64,000 bases of DNA from Salvia splendens. Its lineage: Eukaryota; Streptophyta; Magnoliopsida; Lamiales; Lamiaceae. Positions 11,610-29,951 of the stretch are shown here, piece by piece (position 1 is the first letter of the stretch; each line of letters opens with the position of its first letter). The position numbers and the translations under genes were made by a program. The notes below the pieces were generated by a model. It ran no database searches. It saw only the letters and a list, made by a program, of their open reading frames with translations, and was not told the DNA's origin. The stretch is from NCBI RefSeq assembly GCF_004379255.2, contig NC_056037.1:37235012-37299011 (forward strand). The letters are read 5' to 3'.

Positions 11610-12539
11610 TAATTTAAAAGGTGCTTTGATTTTAATAGATAACATAATTTATCTTTTCTAAATTTAATTAATTATAGTTTGATATAAATATTTAATCAAA
11701 ACCAAATTTCTGTGATTTAAAATGAGCCCGTCTATGGGCAACCATGATTACATTGGGCCTTCACCTAATAAAACAATCGATCTTATTTACATTAGCACAA
11801 CTACACAAGGCCAAAGCCCCCATCACATGAAAAATATAATGATTCACCGCATACAAAAATTTATTTGATTTTCAAATTTAGTGACTTTTTATTTCTTGTT
11901 TAATGTATATTTGGTCCCTTCAAATATTAATATCTAACAGGAAAGTTCTCTACGTAAATGATGAAACATAATTTAGTTGGTAAAATATTTTTTATCCAGT
12001 AATAAGTTGAGTGTTTGTGTCATCAAGGTCACAAAAGTAGATGGAAATATCATCTTACAAAGAAATTATAAGTAGACTATGAGTCGTGTCTATTATCCTC
12101 ATTCAACAAAATCAACATTATTTATGAAGGGAAAAAATGAAAATTTAATTATCAGTAAAATTATTAAAATTTTGATTCCTTATCAATCACGATGTGATAA
12201 GGATAAAAATCCTTAGCCAGGCTAAATAAGTAGCAAAAGTCTAAGTTTAGCCGTTTAGGGATGTTTAAAGATTTGATTTTGAAAAGTAAGAGGCTATATA
12301 TTCTATGTATTCATCTTCTATTGGCTCTATGCATTTTTTAATCAATTAATTACCTATGTTTCTTTTTCCTTATCACCTAAGTAATTACAGTCCAACAATT
12401 AATTACCTCTCATTCGAACACGTGTATTGACATCCAATTTGTTAATTAATCACTCAATTTGCTCATCATTTGAACATGTATATTCCTCTCCAACTTACAC
12501 TACAAATACATATGCACACCAATATTAAGACTCAAGCTT
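11610..12539 (+). repeat. Copy B of the SCPL upstream region
   Basis: Positions 12086-12539 are almost identical to 15099-15587, the sequence just upstream of the SCPL start codon. The main difference is a short internal duplication of about 33 bp in the downstream copy. Positions 11610-12085 match the more diverged copy A. Similarity stops at 'caagctt' (12539), just where copy C continues into the SCPL leader. Here it joins an NLR-like fragment instead, so this promoter copy has lost its gene. Confidence 0.9.
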
Positions 12540-12735
12540 TCCATCTATTGTTGGCATCCAAAGCGTTCCATCTATTGTTGTTGCTGTGGTAGAATTTTTG
12601 AGAAATTCTTGCAAAGATGTGATCTCTGTGGATGCAAATTCAAGGATTTCTCGACTTGAGGAGGGAATGAGAGTATGAGAAGAGTTAAGAAGGCGATGCA
12701 TTGTTTGCTTCAAAGAAATCACAGCAGCATATTGA
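12540..12735 (-). pseudogene. N-terminal fragment of an R1-type NLR (coiled-coil start)
   Basis: On the minus strand the frame reads YAAVISLKQTMHRLLNSSHT and continues with ILEFASTEITSLQEFLKNS. This resembles the first 50-60 residues of R1-type (late-blight R1 homologue) NLRs of Solanaceae and Lamiales, which commonly begin MAAYAALVSL. It then runs into a 27-bp tandem duplication ('ccatctattgttg' twice) and a stop. It is cut at its 5' side by the LTR-like segment near 12733. There is no NB-ARC or LRR sequence nearby. Identification is by motif only. Confidence 0.55.
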
Positions 12736-13911
12736 TAAACTCGTAGTTTAGTACGTATTTTGGATGTTTAATGTGATTATTTCAGTGTTTTATAGCATAT
12801 TACCTGAGTTTGCATCCATTACCCACTATTTAGGTGTTTTGATGAGTTTGTAGAGTGTTTGTAGTTAAAACAGGTGAAAAGGAGTTGAAAAGGAGTTCGG
12901 TGCTGGAGTACAGAAACTTCGCCCGACCGGGCGTTCGTGCTTAAGGAAAACGCCCGGTTGGGCGTTTTAAGCAAAATCTTCTATTTCTGCCCCGGGTATA
13001 AAAGGGGACCGAGGGTTTTCGACTCCCACACGTCACACACGTCAGAAGTAGTTTTGAAGGTTTGAGAGCGGATTTGAGAGACAAGAAGTCCCAATCCTCA
13101 ACAAGGTTGAAGACGAAGACGATTTGCCCATTCAACCCACTCTTGGGAGTATCTTTATTAGTTTTCCTATGTTCAATTCACTTTCTATGGATTTATCTTG
13201 TGAATTTGCGTTGAATATGAGTAGCTAAATTTCTTGTAGAGTTTTGGTGAAGACTACAATGAACGCTTTTGATTAATTCAAGGACTTTTGTTTACCTATG
13301 CTCTTGTGATTCCTTTTGTTTCATTCTTGAGCTTTTTCAATTCAATTGCTTAGCTACCAATTGAGTTTGTTGACCTAGTTTTGAGTAATCGAGAGATACC
13401 TAATTAGGATTGATAAAAGAATGAACAACACCTAGATAATTTACATTCGAGAGAAGGAATTCTAGAGTGAGGGCATGAGCCTTTTGTTTTAAGGAGTTAA
13501 GTGTGAAGTATTAGAATGAGACTTCAATATTAATGGTTAATCAACTGGTTGAGTGCACTCGAGAGAGGGCTTAGCCTAGACTAGCGGCTTTCCTAGTAAT
13601 CCTAGAGACTTCAATTGGGTAATCGAAGTTGTTGAATTGTTCACATAGTGTTCGTTGTGGTTGGATCCAAAGCTCTACCTCTTTCTCTTATTTGAAACCT
13701 ATCCTTTGTTGCGTGCTTTTAACTTGTTTATGTTTAATTGTTTTTCTATGAATCAAACCCAACCTTTGTCTAGATAGTAGTTAACATCAGTCTGTGGTAC
13801 TTGAGTTTATAAAATTTGTCTCTGTTTGATACGATACTCTTGCTTGCTTTGTGCTACACTAGCCCCGTATACTTGCGGGAATTTTCTTGTATTATAATAA
13901 GTTGAGTCAAG
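12733..13911 (+). mobile_element. LTR-like segment of a Ty3-type retrotransposon, boundaries uncertain
   Basis: The segment begins TGATAAACTCGTAG. It holds a TATA-like 'tataaaagg' at about 12998 within a GC-richer region that has a 'cgcccg' inverted motif, and ends with 'cccgtatacttgcggg' and 'gttgagtca'. This layout (TG...CA ends, internal promoter, conserved 3' text) is typical of plant Ty3-group LTRs. No 5-bp target duplication matches, so it is probably a truncated element rather than a clean solo LTR. No gag/pol coding is visible. Confidence 0.5.
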
Positions 13912-14143
13912 TTTTTTGCCATCTCTCATGGTAGATGAGTTTGAAAGAAAAAAGAAGTGATTGAGAAGTTACGTGTTTAGAATTCCAAAATTTATTAATA
14001 ATAATTTGAATGTAAACTAATGAAAATAAAATAATAGTAGTAATACTACTACTAATAAACTAACAACGAAAGTCTAGTTTTATAGCACTGACATGTGATT
14101 GCCTGACTGTCTTTGAAATGATTCTCAATATAAAAAATGAAGG

Positions 14144-14485
14144 GCTAATAGTGATGTGTTTTGTTAACGAGAGTGAAGTAAAATCATGCTAATAGTGATG
14201 TGTTTTGTTAACAAGAATGAAGTAAAATCATGCTAATAGTGATGTGTTTTGTTAACTAGAGTGAAGTAAAATCATGCTGTTTTGTTAACTAGAGTGAAGT
14301 AAAATTATGCTAATAGTGATGTGTTTTGTTAACAAGAGTGAAGTAAAATCATGCTAATAGTGATGTGTTTTGTTAATAAGAGTGATGTAAAATCATGCTA
14401 ATAGTGATGTGTTTTGTTAATAAGAGTGATGTAAAATCATGCTAATAGTGATGTGTTTTGTTAACAAGAGTGAAGTAAAATCATG
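14144..14485 (+). repeat. 44-bp minisatellite, eight units
   Basis: Tandem units of 44 bp beginning 'gctaatagtgatgtgttt' and ending 'gtgaagtaaaatcat'. There are seven full units and one unit shortened to 33 bp near 14276. Unit-to-unit divergence is only a few bases (for example ttaacaagag/ttaataagag). The array abuts the 5' leader of the BTB gene fragment. Confidence 0.95.
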
Positions 14486-14715
14486 CAGCGATGTATTTTA
14501 TTCACAATTTTAAACTTTTCTTCCTCAATTCCACTTCACAATTTTATTCCTATTTTAAACTTTATTCCATTATCAAAATTTTCCTTTTTTCCAGTAGATT
14601 CCTCCCGTTTTCTCAATTCACAATCAATCATCCCTTTTTACTCTCCAAGTTATCAAATATTCTTGCGGTAGCTATTCCACTTTCTGCAAATCTTCTGAAA
14701 AAAAAACAGAGAATC

Positions 14716-14958
14716 ATGCCACGATCGAAAAACGGAGTTCACCACGATTCCAATTTCAGTTCGAACGTTGTGACAATCGATGTTGGTGGCCAGCTTTTCC
14801 AGACAACCAAACAAACTCTATCTTCAGTCGGCTCCAAATCCTTCTTCTCTGAGATCATTTCCGACTCCAGCGCCGCCGTCCCCTTCATCGACAGGGACCC
14901 CGAGCTCTTCTCCCTCTTCGTCTCTCTCCTCCGCACCGGAAATTACATAGTTATTTAA
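14716..14958 (+). pseudogene. 5' fragment of a BTB/POZ (KCTD-type T1) protein gene
   Basis: An 80-codon frame from ATG 14716. After a short basic leader it reads NVVTIDVGGQLFQTTKQTL, then FIDRDPELFSLFVSLLRTG and a stop after six further residues. That is the start of a potassium-channel-tetramerisation type BTB domain as in plant BTB/POZ proteins (At5g41330 and At3g09030 group), normally more than 400 residues. The frame ends at LLRTG, where the full gene would continue. The upstream 14490-14715 is C/T-rich like a real 5' leader. It is most likely a truncated duplicate; whether it is transcribed is unknown. Confidence 0.75.
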
Positions 14959-15098
14959 ATTTCACGATATAATTTCCAAAAATATCCTTGGCCTATTTTA
15001 TATTATTAAAATAAATAATATTTGTTCCATTTATTTGTGTGGCTGAGATTTGTTCTGTAGTTATACACTTAAAATTAGTTATATCTTGATCACTAATA

Positions 15099-21743
<6,645 letters not shown>

Positions 21744-22780
21744 ATTCAATTTCATATGGGAAAGAAGACTAGAATTACAATGAAGGAAGATTTGTATACA
21801 TAATAAATCTTCTATGTATAGTTATGATTGAAGCATGTTGTGTAATAATCAAGAGAATTCTACTATATTCAATGAAGTACCAACTTATGAAGATGTGTGT
21901 GTGTGTGATTTGCAAGTGAAGAAATTATAGGTGAAAAAGAGTTATTATTAATACAGGAGTTGTGTGAGATTTGCTAATGAAGATGTGATGAGGCAGTTAA
22001 AGATAAAATTGGGTGATATTAACAAAATGATTGTAATTAGATCACTAGAATTTTTATGCTGATTCTAATTCCAAATCGGAACGCCTAACGGTTTTTTTTT
22101 TAAATGAATCGATTACTTTTTAGTTAATTTATGCATGCAGCACCTCTAGCTTCAAACAAATTAACACAATAACAAATCTAAGTTTTAATTTTATGTAAAT
22201 AATTTGTTAAAATAATACTAATATCAATAACAATTTTTAAGGTGTTAAAAGTAGAATAAAGAAAAACTACACAAGGTTTAATCAAAATTTGGTGGGTTTC
22301 GTCAGTTTTTCTTAATTAGTAGTATTTCATCCATACACAAAACAACATCTCAAAACGACCTCATTCATAAAAATCGTTTATCTTAATTTTTATGACTCCG
22401 AGTATTACCAAAAGACGACAATTTGAATTGTACACAGACGAGAAAGAACTGCACAAAATTAAAACTTTCAATTTCATATTCCTTTTCCGAATTTTGCAAT
22501 TAATTAACATATATATTTCGTGATTTGAACGGCTATTGTCACTAGAATAAAACAAAATTTGTAAAATAAAACAAATAATTCTCAACTTTGAATTGAACTA
22601 CCTTGGTGATCATAAATGATGATCCTAGTTAGCCTAACTTTTATCTGTATATTTAGATATGAAAAATCGAAGATACGATTATGTTGGGAAAAACAAACAC
22701 CCCAATTTAAACAAACTTGATCAAAATTAAACCTAAAAAAGAAACCAAAAAAAAAGTTAAATTCCAAAAGCAACTCAAAG
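21744..22780. other. Intergenic region between convergent SCPL and membrane-protein genes
   Basis: Holds the 3' untranslated regions of both genes and AT-rich sequence. Positions 22687-22767, next to the stop codon of the minus-strand gene, are nearly repeated at 9383-9465. No other gene is seen. Confidence 0.6.
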
Positions 22781-23590
22781 TCATAGCTTTTGATTTCGAT
22801 GGAGCAATCCTTCCAAAACAACCTTTTCCTTATACTCCCACGAATCAAAATCAACACCCTCGCTTTCACCGCTCTTCGATTTATCGCCGTCCGATTCCTC
22901 CATTTTCGCCCTAATTCGAGGCACGGAGTAAAACCACGCCGTCGCACACACAATCGCCCAAAATTTGCCCCAAATCACCATCACCACCAAAGTCGCCGAC
23001 GCGATTACCGCGCCAACCGTCGAGTCGAATTCGCCGCCCACCGCCGCCGCTGGAGGCGGCGGATTCTGTTTCCTCTGATGCGGCGGAGGCAGAGAAACCG
23101 AGTGCGACAGCTTGCGTTGGCTCGTCGACGCCTGATTGACGGCGCCGTTCTGTTCTTCTACCAATTTTACAATCGAACTCGTCGTTATTGCACTTGATTC
23201 ATCTCGATTTTCGTGTCTCTGAAATTCATCATAATTGTGAAATTTATGAGCGACGAAGCGTGATTAAATTAATTAATCCGAATTGATGAATTGAGAAATG
23301 TAATTAGCTACCTTGCTAGTGTTGATTGGTTGATCTGCAGATGAAATTGCGATCCTCTTCTTCTTTTCCTCTTCGTGTTGTTCGACATCGTGAATTTCGC
23401 TGGTCGAAGTCTTCGCGGTCTCCGACGGATCGTTGACCGGAATATCGCCCCCGCCGTGGCGGCGAGCGGAGACCGATTTTCTGTCGCTATGATCGGCGGA
23501 GACTTTGTTGGAAACGCCGAAGCAGCTTGCAAAGGAGCAGAGGAAGCTGCATCTACTGTGTTTTCTTCTTCCCTTTTTGGCGGCAGCCAT
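22781..23590 (-). CDS. Small membrane-anchored protein of unknown function, 238 aa
   Basis: Two exons, 23312-23590 and 22781-23218, joined in phase 0 across a 93-bp GT-AG intron (AAG|GTAGC ... TTTCAG|AGACAC). The N-terminus is basic and cysteine-rich (KKGRRKHSRCSFLCSFASCF). A polar, low-complexity middle with a Pro-rich stretch follows (about residues 130-150), then one hydrophobic segment at about residues 160-190 (VIASATLVVMVIWGKFWAIV), and an acidic tail ending SWEYKEKVVLEGLLHRNQKL. This layout resembles uncharacterised plant proteins of the At5g23160 type, but I cannot confirm that. It is convergent with the SCPL gene. No catalytic motif is visible. Confidence 0.8.
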
Positions 23591-24482
23591 GAGAGAGAGG
23601 AGAGAGAAGTTAGCTGCATGAAGGTTTTTTCTTTGCTATGTATCGTTGAATTTGAGTACATTTTGTTGCCCAAGTTTACATTTTCTTTTTGTTTAATTTT
23701 TTTAAGATTGATTAAAATAATACTCGCTAAATTATTTCATTTTTTAATTAAAAAAATATAGTATGTACTTCTTTTTAATTGCTCATTCTCATTACTTATC
23801 TTTTTAAATTTATTCTCTCTACTTTAATCTATTTAACATAATTTTTTTTATTTCACACAAAAAATATTGTTACCATAGAGAAACAGAGGAATATAAACTT
23901 TGACTAAGATTAATTTTATTCTATACAAAAATTAGATTAATAAGTCAAGAATAATATTATATGCCATTATCTTTAGATTAAGTATCAAATTCTATTAATT
24001 CATTTGATGAAAATCTCGATTACTCGATCGAATTCTTAACGTGAGCAATCTCAATGAGAGTTTCTACAACTAAATTTTATTTTATCTATCAAATCAAACA
24101 TAGAACAATGTTATTAGAGTACGGTAGAGTAAAATGATTATATTAAATTGGATCGAGTTATTTTCATCGAATTATATTAAAAATTTGATTAATGTTTAAT
24201 TTGTCATTTTGATGTATATTGGGGCACAAAATTTATGTATTTTGTTTTATAAGTTAAATAGAGATGAATAAAATAAGAGGAAAAAAAGTAAGATGGTATT
24301 ATTTTTATTTTAAGATTGTGTTATTTTAGTGGGGTGATAAAAAAAAGGAAGATATGTTATTTCTAACGTTAGAAGAATATTTATTTTTCCATAAGTTATA
24401 TTTGCTAATTCTTTTCATACATTTAAATATTTAATACTTATTTCTTAAATTTGCATTATGCTAATCTGACAATGAAATATTA

Positions 24483-24615
24483 TACTTCCTCCGTCCTATT
24501 AAAAATGAGTCACTTTCATTTTTGATTTATCTAATTCACTTAACACACAAAATAAAATTTATAAAACTCCGTGCCGCTTAAGAAAGGAATGATATTCCTT
24601 GGGACGGAGGGAATA
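24483..24615. mobile_element. Stowaway-like MITE, short
   Basis: 133 bp with ends TACTTCCTCCGTCC and GGACGGAGGGAATA and TA termini. Confidence 0.85.
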
Positions 24616-24975
24616 CTCCTCTCACACGAAAAAACTAATGTAATTAGCTAACTTGACTTTGGATAAATAGATGGCTCCAATTCCCGAAGGCGATTCCACC
24701 TTTCTCCACGTAAAGACTGAAAAGGCAAATGATCTGTGAGCCTGTGACTATTACTACCATCTTCACGAATAAAAAAATATAAAAAGAATTGAAAAAAGAT
24801 AAATAGGAGGTTTGTATTTTTTCTTTATCCATACCTCGTGAAAATTGTGAGAGAAAAATGTAGAAAGCTGGGGACTAAAAGACATATTTAGGGTACGTCT
24901 CAATGATTAAAATCATAATTAACATTCTATCTTCTTGTAATTACAATTTACTATAATTACTACTAGTAGTACACC

Positions 24976-24978
<3 letters not shown>

Positions 24979-25015
<37 letters not shown>
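24979..25015. repeat. (AT)n microsatellite
   Basis: About 18 perfect AT units. Confidence 0.95.
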
Positions 25016-25021
<6 letters not shown>

Positions 25022-27100
25022 GTAAAAATAGCAAGTCATGCGGTGCTCCAAACGACGGCGTACATACAAATTAATTTATGCTGCCATATTTAATTAATCC
25101 CAAATACAATTAGAGTTCCATCCCAAATATATTCGAATAATTTGATGATATATATTGACTCTTCGCTATATTAGCTTTCTTTAATGGCTAATAAGTCACT
25201 AATTATGATAGTCTTTTACTAATATTTTTAAAACAAAATATTTATATTTTAAATTATTAACTAGCATGCAATAAGGCAAATTTCAACAATAATTGCTTTA
25301 TATTGTTTTTATGATTAGAATTCAGAACTATTTAATTAATTTATTTCTTTTACCTAACTCCAAACTTTCACTGTTTTCATAAAATGTATTGCTAATAGCT
25401 AAATAAATTTTGTGAGAGAAAATGATTTATTGAAGTTTGAGGTGATGTTTTTAGAACGACATTAATTCAACAAAAAATAAGGACAAATATTGTTTTGTGT
25501 CCGCAACTTTTATCGTACTATTTTATTAAATGTCATCAACTTTTAATGTATGTTCCATAAAATATCCTAAATTTTGAAAAGCTTTAAGTTGAGGACACTT
25601 ATAAAGTACGCTGAAATTGTGGTTTCTATTTTTTTAAAAAAGCTTAACATATGCAACATTTAATGAAAACAGGCTAAAGATAAAATAATAAAAAGATGTC
25701 TATTTACATAAAGTTACGTAATAGCTATTTCCATAAAGTTTGATCAAATTATGGTCAATCTCCTAAAGCTTGAAAACTCAATTTTAATTTTGAGGTTTTA
25801 ATTTATTTTAGTTGTGTTATCCATATACAAAATGATGTCTTTTTGTGATGCTCAAATTAACGTTATTTCATTAAAATGTGTACCTTTTCATTTCTTTTCA
25901 TCAAACAAGTCTGTTTTGAGCAATTATCAATGACATTGTTCCATTCACAATTTGATAATTGAGTAAAATTTAAATACTTTGTGATTTAATATTCCGTTTA
26001 TTACCAAGAATTTAATAATAATTTGTGATTAAATAATTATTATCCCAAAAAAAATTGTCATGCTTCTAATTTATGACATGTAGTTATTATTAAAATGGAA
26101 AAGAACATTTGGTGAAAGTTCCATCTGCACAAATCACGGCCCCTAAATATATATATCAAGATTTGATTGGGTGCTTTATTCTTAGCTATTTATTGATTAA
26201 AAAACATAATATTCAAATTGACCGATTAAAGTTGAAAGTATATAAACATACAAATCCAACAATTGGTGGTTTATCTAAAGAATAAAAAACATTGAAAACG
26301 ACCTGCCCTCAGCAGTGAAAGATAATAACTTATTTTATCAACAAATTGCGATATAGAAACAAGAATTAGTAAAATAGTGTGTAGCAAACGACAAATTTAT
26401 GGTCGACAAAATTGAACAAAGGCTCAATGGAGACTGAATAATTTCACAATTTAGCAATTTTAATGTCAGTAGCCACTTTTGAATATTTATGGAGTAAGTA
26501 CTATTTTTAAAGGGAAAATGCCAATTTTATTCAGTTAACCACTCATAATTTTCAGTGTAAACCCTCAATATTCTTAACATATTCTATTCCTTACCTCTAC
26601 AATTTACAGTATGATTTAAAGTCATATTCTGACTTGATGCAAATTTTAAAAATATAAAAAATTAATAGAATGTGAATTTCACTTCATATAAAAAGTAAAT
26701 GAGACAGATATTTACATACAAACAAATAGAAAAATAATGAAATAATTAGTCTCGTGAACAGTAAAAATTATATGTATATTTACAGACAAATAAAAAAGGA
26801 AAATAATGAAACAATTTATTCATGAACGGATGGAGAATTAAATACCAAAACAGAGAATTCGAAATACATTTTGGATTAGGGAAAGAAACTAGGCCGCAAA
26901 AAAGAGAATATAAATATAAAATCATGCACAAGAAAATGAATGAACATTAATATAGCTGGATTTGCTCATAGATTTAGTAATATAGCAAAAGATGGAAAAG
27001 CTATCTTTTATTTTCTTCTTTGCAGAATGTCCCCACTCTTCACCATCCTGGTGTTTAGTGCTCTCCCATGTCTTGCAAAACTCCATCATCATCGAGTCTG

Positions 27101-29951
27101 CTAGCTCATCTGAGAAGTTGGGACTTCGGCACTGCATACAGGACAGACCTACACAAACGACAGCATCATATACCAACGATCATTACTCCTCACAGTTCTA
27201 AACATCTGAATATAACTTTTCGAAGAGTGAAAGCATATTTAGATGCTAAATCTACTACTGTGATGTTGGTTTTCGGCCTTTATAACTTCATGAATCAAGT
27301 ACCCAAATAGATGACACTGAATCCTCCTAATGGAGAAAAGGCATCAAATTTGATAAAAGTTTCTAATTCTAAGGGACACATGGACACGACTCATCAACGG
27401 TCAGGATAAAAGTCATCTTACAAACAACAGAACAAATTTTTGTTACATTTTTCTCAATGGTACTGATGAACTCGGTGCTGAAATGGAGTTGTTGAGGACG
27501 AAGTAAGTTGACAAGTATATCATTTCTGTAATGGATGAAAAACATTCTCCCTCCGCCCCATTAAAAGAGATGCATTTCTTTTGGGCACAAGATTTAAGAA
27601 TATGATGTTTGGTGTTAAGTGGAGAGATGAAGAGAGAATAGTAAGATGTTTGTTAGCTAAAAAATTAAACGAGTCAATTTAGGTGGGACACCCTAAAAAG
27701 AAAATACTGAGTCACTTTTAATGGGACGAAGGGAGTACCAGTAGCTGAGCTGGCTGAGTGGCCTAAAATGATTGACGACACAAAAAATATTACTTATCAA
27801 CATTACATAACCTAGGGTATAAGTAATCAAAGTGTCCAGCCTCAGATACACAACAAGGGAAAATAGAAATATTACGTATTTTATGTGAACATATTTTTTT
27901 ATATGCTTTCCAGTTATACATACAAATATATGTGCTTGCTTGTGGGTGTCAGCACCTTTCACCTAAAAGCAATATGGCATAAGAACAAGAACATACCTTG
28001 TTTATCTGTAACCAACTGTTAATGCATTCTGAATGGTAGGAATGTTTACAAGAAAGGAGTATCAAGGTGTCGTCATCTTCAAAGTCCAGCCGACATATAA
28101 CACAGCTGACAACCCACCAATAAAATGTTGTAAGCATACCAGCATCATTGCTAGAGATTAGAGAAAAGGTGATATATTGATACACATATATATAGTATTA
28201 CAACTCGACCTTCAGTTCAATTTGGTAGATGGGAAGAAAAAATTAGGAAAGCATTACTAAAATAGGGGCCATTCCATTGAGCAATTAATCATTATGAGCA
28301 GCCCTAGTGGTAAAAGGCGAACAATTATATCTGAATAAAGCAAGTTTATGTTACTTACGAATCACTGATTCCTTCCTGGCTGCCTTGTGATTTGTAGTTA
28401 ATTGATGGCAATGAAGCGATTGTCTCTGCAGGAAGGCCCCTGCTTTCTGTTCCAACTACTTCACTGAGGGCAAGCAGCTCCTATAACACAAAGACAGCCA
28501 TGAAGTTCAAAATAAAGTATGATACAGGAATAAATATGACATAAACTCGTAACCTAAGTTACCTCATATGATAGTTCATCAGGGTCAACCTCGTCCAATG
28601 CATCCTAAGGATCGGTAGCAGTATTAGGCATGGCACAAGCAAATTTAAGCATATTCATTTGCAGTTCTAATAGAATAACGATGCAAATGGTCAGATCTAA
28701 GCACAGATATAAAATAGAGGAGAGACTGCATCAAGCTGTGATAGCTGTCAAAAGTAGCTAACTACACGAACGATTCTAAGTATGCAACCCTAGCTTTCTA
28801 CTACCTGTATACATGAGAGTCTCTCTTAATTTGAATACAACTTATCCTCTTCTCAGATGTCTCTATACTTCAAATCTCGACACAATAAAAGAAGGCTTTA
28901 ACTCAATTTGCACCAGCATATCATTAAGTAATATTTTCCCTTTCCCTGGCCTACAACTACAAGTCTACAGCCATAGAAAGAACACACAACAGGAATATCG
29001 GATCATACTTGAGAATTGCCATCATGATCTTCTTCATCTTCATCATCATCTTCACCTTTGCCAAACAATCCATATTCAAAGAGTTCTATCTATGTCAGTA
29101 ATCTCAGTTCTAATACATAATTCAACGAAATAACAACCAGAAAGCAATTAACTTGGACTCTCACTTTCATTTATCCCAGCCAGGGCCAACAATCTAGCTG
29201 CCATCTCGCGTTCTTCAGCATCTTGCAATGCTCTCGCATATGCTTCGTCATCTGGAAATGCAGACGGATCCAATTCAACATCTTGGCCATCCTCATCATC
29301 GTCTTCTCCTTCAGCATGAGCATCCTCATCAAATACATCAGCATGAGCATCCTCATCAAATACACGCACTTCACCATTGCCCATCTCAACATCCGACTCA
29401 TCGTAATCCTCCTCGTCAAAATCATCGTAACTCTCCGTTTCCCAACTCTCAGAATCTCTCCCACCATCGCCTCCCATTCTCAACATCATATAAGCTCTTT
29501 CCTGTTTCAAGCAAAATCAGAACTTCAATTAATTTCCAAAATTAATCATTGAATCACCAAAATTGAGAAGAAAACAACACAGCAAGGTGAAGAACAACTA
29601 TAGTACCAATCTGGAAAGAAAAAAAACTAATTGCGATAATTATAAACCCTAATTAGACGAAAATAGACATCGGCAAAGTTGAAAAGAAAACATGTTCCTT
29701 ATACAGAATAAAGCTACCATAACACAGAAAAAGGCACCGGAAACGGAATTAACATGAAAAACCTGTTCTTGGAGAGTACGAGCAAGTGCTAGATCGGCGT
29801 CGACTTGACTGAGGTCGGTGAAGGGGGTTCTCTGGGGGCGATTTCCGGCGACGTCGCCGGAGATAGGGTTGTCATTGTCGTTGGTAGGATTGCAGGGATC
29901 GTTGGGGTTTTCCTGGTTGCCGGAATCAGCCTTGTCATTGGTGTTCTCCAT
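27101..29951 (-). CDS. BBR: RING-H2 E3 ubiquitin ligase, BIG BROTHER-related, 307 aa
   Basis: Seven exons: 29763-29951, 29165-29501, 29009-29085, 28563-28604, 28359-28480, 27997-28105, 27101-27148; all GT-AG and in frame. The C-terminus is a complete C3H2C3 RING: Cys257, Cys260, Cys275, His277, His280, Cys283, Cys294, Cys297 (CVIC ... CKHSYHSEC ... CPVC), followed by SAEVPTS and stop. Before it come LDEVDPDELSYEELLALSEV and GLPAETIASLPS, characteristic of BIG BROTHER-related ligases (At3g19910 type), which limit organ size or promote protein turnover by transferring ubiquitin to substrates. The N-terminal half is very acidic and includes a duplicated FDEDAHA unit. An in-frame upstream ATG at 29990 would add 13 residues; 29951 is preferred because the protein then begins MENTND like a typical hydrophilic N-terminus. 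Confidence 0.93.
27545..27737. mobile_element. Stowaway-like MITE in the BBR last intron
   Basis: Ends TTCTCCCTCCGCCCCATTAA and TTAATGGGACGAAGGGAGTA are inverted repeats; about 193 bp within the 848-bp intron between exons 6 and 7. Confidence 0.85.

Larger units (their letters stand above)
23591..26900. other. AT-rich intergenic region, no gene seen
   Basis: Contains one Stowaway-like MITE (24483-24615), an (AT)n tract (24979-25015) and, around 25490-25760, repeat-like text ('taaagtttgatcaaatta') that recurs at 17969-18000 in SCPL intron 5. No credible coding exons on either strand. Confidence 0.6.

Noticed and set aside
11421..11661. ORFs with poly-Glu or poly-Ser
   Set aside because: They are translations of a (GAA)n microsatellite with no conserved flanks.
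12733..13911. Clean solo LTR
   Set aside because: The TG...CA ends and promoter-like interior fit, but flanking 5-bp repeats do not match, so only an LTR-like segment is claimed.
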